Assembly: GCA_023091665.1 (NCBI GenBank)
Contig: JALJCQ010000031.1
Span: forward strand, 946,837 to 1,010,836
Reading direction: 5' to 3'
From: Pythium myriotylum
Lineage: Eukaryota > Oomycota > Peronosporomycetes > Pythiales > Pythiaceae
Length of the DNA stretch: 64,000 nucleotides
Numbering within the stretch: the first letter of the stretch is position 1; the number at the start of each line of letters is the position of its first letter. This document shows, piece after piece, positions 22,004 through 31,939 of this stretch. The notes below the pieces were generated by a model, which made no database searches, had not been told where the DNA came from, and worked only from the letters and a program-made list of their open reading frames with translations. A program made the translations under genes and the position numbers.

Positions 22004-23280
22004 GAAGGGAGGATCCAGACAATTCAGACTTGCTGTCGGTTGCGGTGCATTCACACGAGCCTTTTTCAACGCATTCACAGTTACGAGTGACGCCCAGTTA
22101 TCACCAGTCTTCTGTCGACAACGACCATTTGGTCCTCACCCGTGACTCTGCTCAAGCAACTTCTTTGTGGGGTGAAGCCTGGCTGCCGACATCATTTCAC
22201 GGGTTTGGATGGGCTTCGAACGACCTTCGCATGGTTTCACCCTCTCTGCCGTTCTGCTCAAGCTCTCCAGTCAATGGTGCTATTTACAATCCCACAGCGC
22301 TATCGTTGATTCAAGAGGCCTCCGATGAACCTTGCGGTCGTAACGGACTCGGTCAGAGCAGATACGATCTCGTTCAAAGCTATTCGGTTTTGGCCTCAAT
22401 TTCTCCAAACGAAATGCCACACGGTCAACTACATACAGGTACGTCCCAGGCGCTCTGGATAGGTGCCAATGTGCTCTGAAAGCTTCTGTGTATAACCATG
22501 CAGGCCCCGAAACGGCGCAGTTCGCCATCGACAACAGTCGTTTCGCAAGCGATACGTTCCATCCTTCAAGCCCGCAGCGTCTTCTGTCGCCGCCTCGCCA
22601 AACCTTGGGCGGTAGACCGCGTCTTGCATCTGGTGCTCTATCCATCGACTACATCTGCAACTAGGAACGACTACAGTCGGTTGCACACAGGCTCTTAGGT
22701 TGGTTCTCGTGTTCATTCCCGTTGACTGTGAATTGGTTGTCCACCTATCGTATTGCTGATTGCCATATTGCTGATTGTTCTTTTCTCGTTCTTGTTTGTA
22801 GAATTCCAATTTCATGTTGGTTCTTTTCAAAATAGTTCCCGTGGAGTTTATTTTTCACAAACAGCATTGCCGCTGTCTCTGCTAGGGTTCGACGCCTCAC
22901 AATGAGACGCTTTGCGGTCTGCATGTGAGGCTAGGGGCGCTACCGCCACGTGACATGTCTGTCCAGATCCCGTCGAGACACCCACGAAGTCTGTGCGCGT
23001 CATGTACTGGTGAGTCAGGCAACAGACGGCCAATGGTCCAAGCCTCCCGACGCTGGACCATGCTTCCCAACGCCGTGATTGGCACCGCAAAACCGACCGC
23101 GGGCTACCACCACACGGGCTGGCACCACACGAAAGCCTTCCACTCGACGCCGCAGTTGCGGGCTGGCGCCACACGAAACCACGACGTCGCCGAAGGTATC
23201 AGGTGAAGTCTGGCCGGTGTAGATGAACAGTGACCGTTGCCGGCAACACAAATATGTATGGTGAGTAGTGACCAAGCAGG
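22004..23280. other. Nothing recognised
   Basis: About 1.3 kb between the MULE remnant and the RING-finger gene. Short open frames on both strands lack domains. A GGCTGGCACCACACG-like motif recurs near 23100-23180. Confidence 0.4.
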
Positions 23281-23284
23281 CTGA

Positions 23285-23482
23285 TGTTCTCCACAGAAAG
23301 CTCATCCGCCCGGTCTCCCAGCAATCACCCTTTTTACTGATTTTCACTTTGATGCTCCACAGAAAACTCGTCCGCCCGGTCTCCCAATCACCCTCTTCAC
23401 TGATTTTCCCTTGGATTCTCCACAGAAAGCTGATTTTCCCTTGGATTCTCCACAGAAAGCTCGTCCGCCCCGTGTCCCAGCA
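23285..23482. repeat. Tandem repeat with CTCCACAGAAAGCT units
   Basis: About four imperfect units of variable length (about 27-65 bp), each containing TCCACAGAAA(A/G)CT, most with CGTCCGCCCGGTCTCCCA and TGATTTTC. It lies directly upstream of the RING-finger coding region, so it is in its promoter or 5' UTR. Confidence 0.7.
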
Positions 23483-23511
23483 ACCCTCTCCACCACAGCT
23501 CTCCGACGGGC

Positions 23512-25307
23512 TTGCCAGTGATCGAGTTCTACCCACCGTGCCACGTGACAATGAAGGGTGATAGTTTGTCCCGGCGTATCTTCAAAAAAGTGTGTGTCGA
23601 AGTCATTGGCGACGAGAGGATTGTCAGCACGAAGAAACTCAAGCTTCTGCGGAAACACATCCCATATAACGACAGGGATCGTGTCCGACGAGAGCTAACC
23701 GTATATTTTCGTGATCATGATCAAACTTATCGCCAGAATTGGGAATTGGCAATAGTAGCAGCGTTGCCGCTTCATGCTGCAACCGAAGAGGTCAAGCGAC
23801 ATGATCCCCCCTATCTATTAGCAGCCCCTGACCAGCCAGCACCCCCCCCCCCCCCCCCCCCCGAGCAACCAGCAGCTCCTCATCAAGCAGCAATCACTGA
23901 GCAGCGAGCAAACTCGGAACCGCGCGCACCTGACCAAGCTGGTATCGGTGAGTGCGTTTTTTTTTTGTTGAAAATCTCTGTGGTGTCGGGTACTTCCACT
24001 TACTAAGTATTTCTCGTGCAGGTACTCATGGTCGAGATGAGGTACAACTAACAAGCGAAAGAACACCTCTCCGAGGTGCCGAAGCGACAGCATCATCGCG
24101 CGAGCGAGTCTCCATAGAAGAGGAGGCGGGTGATGTCGCGTTCTCTGAGGAAAATACTACAACTACCAATCACGACGCGACACACCAACACGGAATCGGT
24201 CGGTATCAAATGTCTGTTTGTCTTTGAGATGTGGTTTCTTCTGAAATGTCAACGTTGCTTATGTAGTTTCCGCTGATGAAGCGGTGGTTCATCTAATCGG
24301 CCTTGGTGCGTGCAATCCGGACGTAGCTTGTGATCCTTTCATCTAACGTAACCGCTTGCTCATCACAAGGTGGGAATTACCAAGAAACTGACCTGCTTCA
24401 AGCCACTCGTCTGGATCGCGATGCGCTAGACGCACAAGGTGTGTTAAGGGTTGTTCATCTGGTGAAATTTTGTAATAGTGTATCTGTGGGTTTGTGATGT
24501 AGGTGATGCAATTCACCATGGACCGATGGCTGAACAGGACGAGATTATAGAGGTTCACGTGATTCCACTGGATGAGAGTGCCGGCGAAGAAGCCTCCGAA
24601 GCGGTGGTACAACTTCCACCTAATACAATCAATGATGGCGCTGCAGAGGGTGACAGTGTACAAGCAGGTCTCCCACCCGGTCATTACCCATACCGTCGGA
24701 TTTTGATGGTGCGGTACCGTCGTGCCGCGAAATTGCCAACGATCAAGAGCGCAGGCTCACAGAGGCTGCCGTGGCGGAGTTCGGTCTCACATCTGATGCT
24801 GAATCGGATGCATCGGGTGAATCTGTTCAAATTGTCGGTGCCGTACCAGCCCCAGATTTTGATTCTGATGATAATGCAAGCGAGTATGAAGACGCGATCG
24901 GCGAGGCACCAGCCCCGCCGAGATCTCCAACAGCCACAGTAGAACCACGAGCGGTTCCGAACGATGAATGCTTCATCTGCACTCGTCCTCTACGGTCTGT
25001 TTTGCAGACGGTAATTAGGTGCTCATGGTGCCCGTGCATTGGTCACAGAAACTGCCTCGAGACGTGGTTTGCGGTGAATCCTACGTGTCCCAATTGTCCA
25101 CGACAGAACCACCGATACGGCCTTCGTGCTCGCCCTCTGCCTATGTGCGAAATTTGCAGTCAGACAATCCAGCCTGACGCTGCAAGCCAGTCGGGGACCA
25201 ACTGCCACCACCATTTCCATGTTGCGTGTCTAATCGGCTACGGTCCGACCATCCAGTGTCCAACTGACCAGCAAGTCGTACTTGTTGAACCACAGTACCT
25301 AGCGTAA
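23512..25307 (+). CDS. RING-finger protein, six exons, probable E3 ubiquitin ligase
   Basis: Exons that keep frame are 23512-23947, 24022-24198, 24267-24305, 24370-24438, 24503-24667 and 24748-25307, about 481 residues. Exon 1 encodes a basic N-terminal domain (SRRIFKKVCVEVIGDE...) and a poly-Pro run from a C-homopolymer at 23840-23862. The middle exons encode acidic, low-complexity sequence. The last exon carries a RING-type zinc finger (CFICTRP...CSWCPCIGHRNC...CPNC) and a second Cys/His cluster (CEICSQ...CHHHFHVAC). RING proteins transfer ubiquitin from an E2 to substrates. All five introns are phase 1, and the last donor (GTCTCC) is weak. The start could instead be the Met at 23551. It is tail-to-tail with the tyrosine recombinase, 144 bp apart, so the two may share a mobile element. 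Confidence 0.75.
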
Positions 25308-25451
25308 GCCTAGTCAACAATAGTTATACATTAATCAAGTATAGCGACCACCACAGATTTCAAGCCACGATATTAACCATACTCAATTCAAGTCTAGCGA
25401 CCGGTTCTGATTTCAAGCCATTGCAAGTGAATTCCCAATAACGTATTTAGG

Positions 25452-27218
25452 TTATTTATGTTTCAAGTCTGCCTGCTGTCGCACGTACCTGCAGATAGAG
25501 ATGATGGTCAGTTTGTTCCCTATCATCGGGGCTGCATGTGCTTCGAACGCGACCATGTCATCATTGTGTTGTTTGCGGACATACTCGGCAATCGTCTTCA
25601 TTCGTGTGAGCTTGTGCTTGTGAGTTCGCTTTTCATGAGGTAGCATGTCACAACCTGCTCGATATTGGTGTCGAGCGGGCTCGCTGTGCCAGTAGTAATG
25701 GATGTAGCTTTGCCAGGTTGTCACGTGTGCCAGATCAGACGTAAGTGTGGTTGTGTCATGATTGTCTTGCTGCGGTGACGGCGCGGGGTGTGCTTGTTGT
25801 GGCGCTTGTTGCAGAGAAGTGGAGAACGATTCTTGGAGCTCAGATAGCAAGATATCCTTGAACACGAGCAATTGCTTCATGATGCTGACGTTACTTCCCT
25901 CTACTTGGATTGAAGGGGCCATGCCGCTTGTATCACCGGATTCCTTGTACTGCTCATCAATTACGTTGATAACATCAGGTGCGAGTGAGTCACCCAGCTG
26001 ATTCTCCTCTCGGTCAAGTACATCGTCGAGAAGGTATCGCACAAGTGTTTCGCTTTGTTCCTGTGGAGACCAGCCGCCCCACCATTTGACCAACTTCAAA
26101 GACCATCGTCGTACTTCTGGAGCAAACATGAAACGGTATTGCGCTCCCCCTCGTCGAAAACAGTGTGACGTGAACCAAATGTCGTCACCGAGGATGTCAC
26201 TACTAATACCACTGACGGCGGCGACGATGTTGAGAACTTGGATGAAGTTCGTGTCACTCATAGGCGCCCCCCACTTGATACCGACGCGGTCGAACGATTC
26301 GACTTCGGATTTTGCTGGACCTTGCGAGGAGCGTTCTTTCTTTGCTCTCGTCCGTGGAATTCGAGTGAGCGATGGGAATGCGTAGTCATCAGTACTCCAT
26401 GTGTGATGTAGTTCTTCAGTTGCGTACTTGAACCACTTTGTTACAAACGTCAGCGCCTCTGCGGCGTGCTCATCGCGTGGTAGCTTGTGAAGGTTATACG
26501 TCCGACTTGCAGATGGGTCATGGTCAGTCTTTCGATCTCGAATTGTGAAACAACCGTACTTGATCTTCCGAAACGCAATTGTTGCATGATCACGTTCCAA
26601 ATCTAATTGGATATCCTTGCGCTTCATCTGTAAAACCTCGTTGATCCGACAGAACCCGTAGAAACACAAAGAACTTACTGCAGCGAACCAGACGCGCATA
26701 GTTGGGTTGAACATACTGCTCTCTTGGTGTAAGAAATTGATCATCTTTGTTAGCATAGGCAGTGACATGGGTGATGCTCGAACTGGAGTGCGCGAACGCT
26801 TTTTGACCTTGTTAAGACCGGTCATGATCTGGGATATCATAGCTGACTTGGCCGGATTCCCCCTGCACGAAATCGATCCATCAAGGTCTTCCTCTGTGAG
26901 CCACTTGTCGTGGGGGTGTCCACCAGCCAGCATTTCCGGCTTCGAATAATGCCAAGAGATGGCAGCGCGTAGCTTCTCGGCAGGCCACTGACTTTTGTTG
27001 TTCTGCGAAAGCTTGTTGATAAACGCAGCAATCACACTCGGGAGTTCCACAAAACGATGGCGAAGAGGATTCGGATACCCGGCACCCTCACAAAACTCGG
27101 AGAATCGTCGAAGGCTACCGTTATAGTCGTTGCGTGTTGTCTTCTCCAGTCGCTCTTCGGCCAACCGTGTGGCCGAAACAACGTCTTCATAGAGCGCCGA
27201 TGCCGGAGAGATGTCCAT
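25452..27218 (-). CDS. Crypton-like tyrosine recombinase
   Basis: The frame is open from 27380; the Met at 27218 (MDISPASALYED) is the more likely start, giving 588 residues. Numbering from 27380, an N-terminal core-binding domain (TRNDYNGSLRRFSEFC) precedes the catalytic domain. That domain shows Arg245 in FCRINEVL, the HxxR box in SHCFRRGG (His406, Arg409), Trp residues in KWWGGWS, and the nucleophile Tyr449 in LVRYLLDD. The C-terminus (TWQSYIHYYWHSEP...) is a candidate DNA-binding tail like the GCR1_C type of Cryptons. No reverse transcriptase or methylase ORF is adjacent, which argues against DIRS or Ngaro. All catalytic residues are present and no stop interrupts it, so it may be active: it would excise and integrate a circular DNA intermediate. 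Confidence 0.85.
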   Translation of the reverse strand: MDISPASALYEDVVSATRLAEERLEKTTRNDYNGSLRRFSEFCEGAGYPNPLRHRFVELPSVIAAFINKLSQNNKSQWPAEKLRAAISWHYSKPEMLAGGHPHDKWLTEEDLDGSISCRGNPAKSAMISQIMTGLNKVKKRSRTPVRASPMSLPMLTKMINFLHQESSMFNPTMRVWFAAVSSLCFYGFCRINEVLQMKRKDIQLDLERDHATIAFRKIKYGCFTIRDRKTDHDPSASRTYNLHKLPRDEHAAEALTFVTKWFKYATEELHHTWSTDDYAFPSLTRIPRTRAKKERSSQGPAKSEVESFDRVGIKWGAPMSDTNFIQVLNIVAAVSGISSDILGDDIWFTSHCFRRGGAQYRFMFAPEVRRWSLKLVKWWGGWSPQEQSETLVRYLLDDVLDREENQLGDSLAPDVINVIDEQYKESGDTSGMAPSIQVEGSNVSIMKQLLVFKDILLSELQESFSTSLQQAPQQAHPAPSPQQDNHDTTTLTSDLAHVTTWQSYIHYYWHSEPARHQYRAGCDMLPHEKRTHKHKLTRMKTIAEYVRKQHNDDMVAFEAHAAPMIGNKLTIISICRYVRQQADLKHK

Positions 27219-27894
27219 TGTTCGATCTGGTCTTCTTCCTTTTGGAAATAAGACTCCGAGTTGGAGCCTCTGGCTCGTAAATTGCAGATTCCACTTTCTT
27301 CCCATGAATATTACAAAAACATGCATTAGTGTTTTTAGCCAATCAGTCGGAATTGCACGGGCTCGGGTTAGGGGGTGCACCAGTTAAAGAAGCACGTGGC
27401 TGTGGGCAAGGACCACGCAATGCAATAGTGAGCGGGTGCCGGCGGTTGCAGGCTACCATCACGCAACGTAGGCTAGCACCTCACGGTGACAGGTTGTCAC
27501 CACACAGTATATGCAAGAATTTTTCAACCGTGGACCAAATCGCCACGAGCTATGTCCTCTAGGCTCTTGCACTCGATATGTACACGGCGTTGATCTATTG
27601 CTCATACTCTTGGGCATCGCACAATGGAGGCTCTGCGCGGCCTGCTCTCGGCGACGCGATCTCTTGAAATGGTGATTCGGTTCGGTGTCACCGTGATGTT
27701 GAGTGATGGTCTGCCGAGGGTGCTGTGTGACACGTCGGACAATCCTGGTGTAAATACGGGACAGTTCTCTTGGCGAGAGACCGAGAGGCCTTTTTGTGAG
27801 AGTGGGAGTGGATTAGGTGTGCTTCGGGTTGTTTGGTTTCGCCCAAACGGCTTGTTTGCTTTGACTGGAATTGTGTTTGGTTTTCACCTTTCCA
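27219..27894. other. Upstream region of the recombinase; nothing recognised
   Basis: About 680 bp between the recombinase start and the stop of the gypsy protease ORF. It could contain the right end of the Crypton and the decayed 3' part of the retrotransposon, but no boundary repeat is visible. Confidence 0.4.
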
Positions 27895-29700
27895 CTACGT
27901 GCCATCCTCGTCAGCTGATATATCTCGTATGACGTCATCACCAGCAGTAATCCGAATGTCGATAGGTGATATGCGACGTTCTGGCGTTGGTTCCCTGTCT
28001 CTGGCACCGCGTAGAGACGGCATCTGATCACTGATGGTTGGACGCTTCGCGGGCAATCGCTGCGACGCCCCTTGACCGTGGCAAATAGCCGCGTTCACCT
28101 GAGCCGAGTGCGTCCTGTTACCAGCGACACTGAACTCATCGTCGAGTCGATCCAGCACTCTCATACTCTCATACTCTTCTTGCGAGACTTTGTCACCCGT
28201 ACATCGCTGGGATCCCTTGGTGGGATCAGGAGCGACATTAAACTCGCGGGCAACTTGTAGTCGATAGACCAACTTGTATCCGCCTGCAGCAGTCTGATCA
28301 TCGGTCGTCGTTGTATTTTCTCCTGCACCGGCCTCATGAGCGATAGCTAGGTGACTCCCAATGCCTTTGACCGTGCGATCTCGATCTTGATGGACAGATA
28401 CCGCCTCCTTCACTTCGAACTCTTCGACGCGAAACTCTGTCTTCGGCTTCGTGACCATCGTAAGCGTTGCCACACGGCTGCAGTCGCCTGTCTGCAAGTT
28501 TGCGCTGGTTGTAGATGCTATTACACCGAATCGTTTCGTCACGTGGTCGCGTGGGAACTGCAAAGTTGAACCCGTATTTTTGGCTGGGACAAAATCATTG
28601 TCGACTTTATCGGCTACCTGTGAGGACGACCGACCATTGACCGCCGTTACCGCGCGCAAAAGAATCTTCGGTGGGTTCAGGTACCAGCGACGTTTGACTG
28701 CAGACGTCTGTTGTGCCCTGAACACATTAGCATCGGCTATCCGACGCATTTCCAACGTAGGTTCTGGCTCTGCCTCATAAACCAGCGTCAACCACTCGGA
28801 GTATCGCTTGGACCCGAGTGACACAAAACCAGCTCGGCGGGGTATAGCGCCCGGGTTCATCCAGAGACGCACGATCGTCTGCGCCGACAATGTCACCGGC
28901 TTATTGAACACGTTCGTGACCTTCACCCGCGTCGGTAGACCGCGCTCGTTACACTCGGCCGTGGCGATCCACCGTTCATCCCGACGTAGCCACAGGCGTC
29001 TTCCAGCGGGTGGCCTCGCGCGCAAGTGTACCGATTCACCTGGGCAGACCGTCACCTCCTGTTTCATGCGGACCTGCTCGACCTTGTCACTATAGACTGC
29101 ACGACGCCCCTCGAATTGCACGCGGATCTCGTCCGGCAGTAGTGCGACACCATCGGCGAGGTCAAGTCGGATACCGGCCGGCCTTAAGAAGTCGGTGCCC
29201 AAAATCGCCTGAAGGTTGCCAAGCTTACCGACCCAGACCTCGCAGTGATACGCGAGTTCTCCGGCTAAGACAACCTTGACCTGCGCACGGCCTTCAGTCG
29301 GATAGCCAGAACCACCTACCCCTTCGCAGAGCAACAACACAGTAGCGTCAATCTCGACTCCGATCTTACGCGCAAAGTCGGAATCGAGGATCGACACCTC
29401 TGCCCCCGAATCAAGGAGGACTCGAGCGTTGTGGTCGTTGATTTGAGCACGTGCAATAGTCTGGCGGTAAGTCTTCCGCGAGTGGAATCGCCAGTAGCCA
29501 CGCCGTTCACCAGATCGCAGTGTAAGCCGTTGAATCATCTTGTTCCGTTCATAGTCGCATGAAAGTGTGTTATCGATCGTCGAGCATGTCGATTCGTTAC
29601 CATGTAGCTGGCTACCGGGTACGAACGCATATACACCGACATTGGGACGCCACCCGGCGCGTTCCAGTTCCCAAACTGGCGGGCGTGTCAGTTTAACCAC
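27895..29700 (-). CDS. Ty3/gypsy protease and downstream linker (no reverse transcriptase)
   Basis: 601-residue frame. A retropepsin carries the intact active-site motif LLDSGAEVSIL and the later ILGTDFL hydrophobic motif; the aspartic protease would act as a dimer to cut Gag and Pol. A region typical of gypsy Pol linkers follows (VTVCPGESVHLRA, then AQTIVRLW), and the frame ends in polar sequence. Reverse transcriptase motifs are absent before the stop at 27895 and the next 0.5 kb is unrelated, so Pol is truncated. It belongs with the zinc-knuckle and capsid ORFs to its right, in the same minus orientation. Confidence 0.8.
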   Translation of the reverse strand: MVKLTRPPVWELERAGWRPNVGVYAFVPGSQLHGNESTCSTIDNTLSCDYERNKMIQRLTLRSGERRGYWRFHSRKTYRQTIARAQINDHNARVLLDSGAEVSILDSDFARKIGVEIDATVLLLCEGVGGSGYPTEGRAQVKVVLAGELAYHCEVWVGKLGNLQAILGTDFLRPAGIRLDLADGVALLPDEIRVQFEGRRAVYSDKVEQVRMKQEVTVCPGESVHLRARPPAGRRLWLRRDERWIATAECNERGLPTRVKVTNVFNKPVTLSAQTIVRLWMNPGAIPRRAGFVSLGSKRYSEWLTLVYEAEPEPTLEMRRIADANVFRAQQTSAVKRRWYLNPPKILLRAVTAVNGRSSSQVADKVDNDFVPAKNTGSTLQFPRDHVTKRFGVIASTTSANLQTGDCSRVATLTMVTKPKTEFRVEEFEVKEAVSVHQDRDRTVKGIGSHLAIAHEAGAGENTTTTDDQTAAGGYKLVYRLQVAREFNVAPDPTKGSQRCTGDKVSQEEYESMRVLDRLDDEFSVAGNRTHSAQVNAAICHGQGASQRLPAKRPTISDQMPSLRGARDREPTPERRISPIDIRITAGDDVIRDISADEDGT

Positions 29701-29939
29701 TTTCCAACAGTTTTCGGTAAGATGCCGGCATGTTTGTCGGGGTCAAACCAGGTCTTCAGCTGATTCGCGATGTCTCCGAGTCGGCAGTCACCACGATCGT
29801 GCATGTTACCGCAGCCCTTGCATCGATGATAGCAATACCCAAGTGGGTGAACCAGTCGGCCGCAGACAGTGCACATGATCCGTCCCCAACAGTCGCGATC
29901 TTGGTGACGCTTCGAACCACAGTGTGAGCACGGATTCAA
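29688..29939 (-). CDS. Gypsy nucleocapsid-like zinc knuckles
   Basis: 84 residues with a dense Cys/His array: CSHCGSKRHQDRDC (C-x2-C-x4-H-x4-C-like), CTVCGRLVHPLGYC and CKGCGNMHDRGDC. These CCHC knuckles bind the retrotransposon RNA. The frame overlaps the protease ORF start by 13 bases in another frame, consistent with a frameshift or with mutation. Confidence 0.8.
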   Translation of the reverse strand: MNPCSHCGSKRHQDRDCWGRIMCTVCGRLVHPLGYCYHRCKGCGNMHDRGDCRLGDIANQLKTWFDPDKHAGILPKTVGKWLN

Positions 29940-29978
29940 CTGTTTGAGCGGTTCTGTCTTCGTTCGGCTGGTCTTTTC

Positions 29979-30818
29979 TCACTCCTGGAAGGCTGCGACC
30001 ACCTTGGTCAGCACGCTGATCGATTCTGGGGCAAGCGCGGCTGCGAGATCGGCGGCTCCTCTTTGAGCGTCACTCTGGCGGTCGCTGTCGCTACTCGAGT
30101 CATCATCGTCGGACGATTCGACCCCCAAGCTTGCGTCGGACGATCCCCACGCTTCATCAGCAAAACGAACCGTTGGCGGCACGAACTTAGTTATCGCGTT
30201 CACTGAAATCGGCTTCTGCTTCGACCCCAAGGGGAAGGATCGTGGCGGCTTGGTGTCACGTTTGTCCGCTCGAGACTTTACCGCCTCGTCGCGTCTTGCC
30301 CTCTGGTTCTGACGTAGGAGCTCCTTGAGTGCTTGGTGCAGCTGACTCTCGGTGGTTGGCTTGGCCAGCCCGAACTGACGGGCGAGATCGGGATCCTCGC
30401 ATGTATCAAGAAAGTGGGTCACGTGAAATGACGCAGCGGCACCCTCGTAATCAATACCGGCCTCGATCGCCTGGACATTAAGCCGATACAGGTAGTCGAG
30501 ATGTTCTTCCGTCGGCTTGCGGCGGAGTTCATAGTACCGCTGGTGTGCGGTGACTGTGGCGCCACAATATTCCCGCTCAAACTCGGCCTGGAGTAACAAC
30601 CAGCTGGCTCGAGTCGATTTCTTTAGCTGCTTGTACCAGATCTTCGATGTGCCGGTCAGTAACTCGGGAAACTTGAGGCAGCATTGGCCATCAGTCATTT
30701 CGTCCTGTCGGAAAGCCGACCTGACTGAGCTTATGAAGGCCTTTCCGCGATATTCATCACGCGACTTGCCATCAAACGTCTTCAGGTCGGCGCATGCCGA
30801 CTGCCGAAGGCGCGTCAT
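29979..30818 (-). CDS. Gypsy Gag capsid domain
   Basis: Frame open from about 30870; Met at 30818. It contains the retrotransposon Gag signature FDGKSRDEYRGKAFISSV ... LLLQAEFEREYC and a helical C-terminal capsid region, then a basic stretch and an acidic Asp/Ser run. It would form the virus-like particle shell of the retrotransposon. The next ORF upstream (30866-31939) runs into it in a shifted frame. Confidence 0.8.
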   Translation of the reverse strand: MTRLRQSACADLKTFDGKSRDEYRGKAFISSVRSAFRQDEMTDGQCCLKFPELLTGTSKIWYKQLKKSTRASWLLLQAEFEREYCGATVTAHQRYYELRRKPTEEHLDYLYRLNVQAIEAGIDYEGAAASFHVTHFLDTCEDPDLARQFGLAKPTTESQLHQALKELLRQNQRARRDEAVKSRADKRDTKPPRSFPLGSKQKPISVNAITKFVPPTVRFADEAWGSSDASLGVESSDDDDSSSDSDRQSDAQRGAADLAAALAPESISVLTKVVAAFQE

Positions 30819-30865
30819 GGCGTTGATGCCTTGAGCCGAACTTGAACACTCATCGTAGATATCGG

Positions 30866-31939
30866 CTATGTAGTCCGTTGACGACCACGGGACTGAGGGC
30901 TTGACGTCTCGATCGGCCGCTTGGCCTTGACGCCAGACTTGACGTCCGCCTTCTCCTCAGCCCTTTGCGTGGTTGACTTGCTTCCGTCGGCCTTCGACGC
31001 GATGTCGTTAGCAGTCACCTCGCCTGAGGCAACCTTATTAGCAAAGTCTTGAAGGTACGACTCCAGGTCGCGCAACATCTTGTCCTTGATCATGAGATCA
31101 TTCTCCATCCGTAATACCTCGTCTCGCGACCGGCCGATCAACTGCTCGGCGATTCTCTGCAGCGAGTCTGCGTCCATAATGCCTCCGCGATTGGCGGCCA
31201 ACGCCTGCTCGAGTTTTCGCTGAGACTGATGGCGTAGGAATAGGTCGTAGATGGCTTGGCCGGCTGCCACGAGCTTTTCGCGTCGGACGCCCATGATCCT
31301 AGCATTGTCAAGGATGGTCACAGCGTAACCCGCCGTATTGAAGACGCTGATGATGCCATGCAGCACCTGCTGCTGGGTTTTCATGGACGCAAAACCCAGG
31401 TCGCGGACATCAGCTGCGGGGCTGACCTTGTTCACCTGCAGGTGGCGCAGGCCTTCGTGCTTCGCCATGATGACTTCGATCATCCGAGCCGGAATAGCTG
31501 ACGGTCTTGTCGGATCCATTTTCACGGGTACAGCATTCACGGCTCGAGTTATCGGTGTGACCGGCTCTTCAGACACAGTAGTGGCTGCCAGTCCGTCGAT
31601 CACGCTGGTCAGGTAGACGTCGGAGCCGGCCTCGCTTGCGTCATCCTTGGCTTCATCTTCAAGATCGGGAAGAAGGTTGCGAGTGACGTGGTCACTCGCT
31701 GCCGACTGTCCTTCGACCACGCTCACGCGTGGGGGTCCTTCGTAACCGGCAGTGTTCTTGTCACCATGCTCGTCTGGGGACCCTCCAGGCGAACTTGGTC
31801 GCGGCTTCGCTTGTTTCAAGTCGGGACCACCTGCAGCCGTTTGAACAGGTGACTTCGACCGTGATAGTCTCTTAGACTTCGGAGGCATGTTACCACCAGC
31901 TCCTGGCATACGCACCACTGTGGTAGAGAGGGTCGGCAC
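30866..31939 (-). CDS. N-terminal Gag-region ORF of the gypsy element
   Basis: 357 residues: a basic, Pro/Ser-rich N-terminus, an acidic middle, a helical region (RMIEVIMAKHEGLRHLQ ... REKLVAAGQAIYDLFLRHQ) and a charged C-terminus ending SRGRQRTT. It overlaps the open part of the capsid frame, so a single shift would make one Gag precursor. Family assignment rests on position rather than on a recognised domain. Confidence 0.55.
   Translation of the reverse strand: MPTLSTTVVRMPGAGGNMPPKSKRLSRSKSPVQTAAGGPDLKQAKPRPSSPGGSPDEHGDKNTAGYEGPPRVSVVEGQSAASDHVTRNLLPDLEDEAKDDASEAGSDVYLTSVIDGLAATTVSEEPVTPITRAVNAVPVKMDPTRPSAIPARMIEVIMAKHEGLRHLQVNKVSPAADVRDLGFASMKTQQQVLHGIISVFNTAGYAVTILDNARIMGVRREKLVAAGQAIYDLFLRHQSQRKLEQALAANRGGIMDADSLQRIAEQLIGRSRDEVLRMENDLMIKDKMLRDLESYLQDFANKVASGEVTANDIASKADGSKSTTQRAEEKADVKSGVKAKRPIETSSPQSRGRQRTT

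Noticed and set aside
23285..23482. CRISPR-like array upstream of the RING gene
   Set aside because: Units are variable-length imperfect tandem repeats without unique spacers, in a eukaryotic context.
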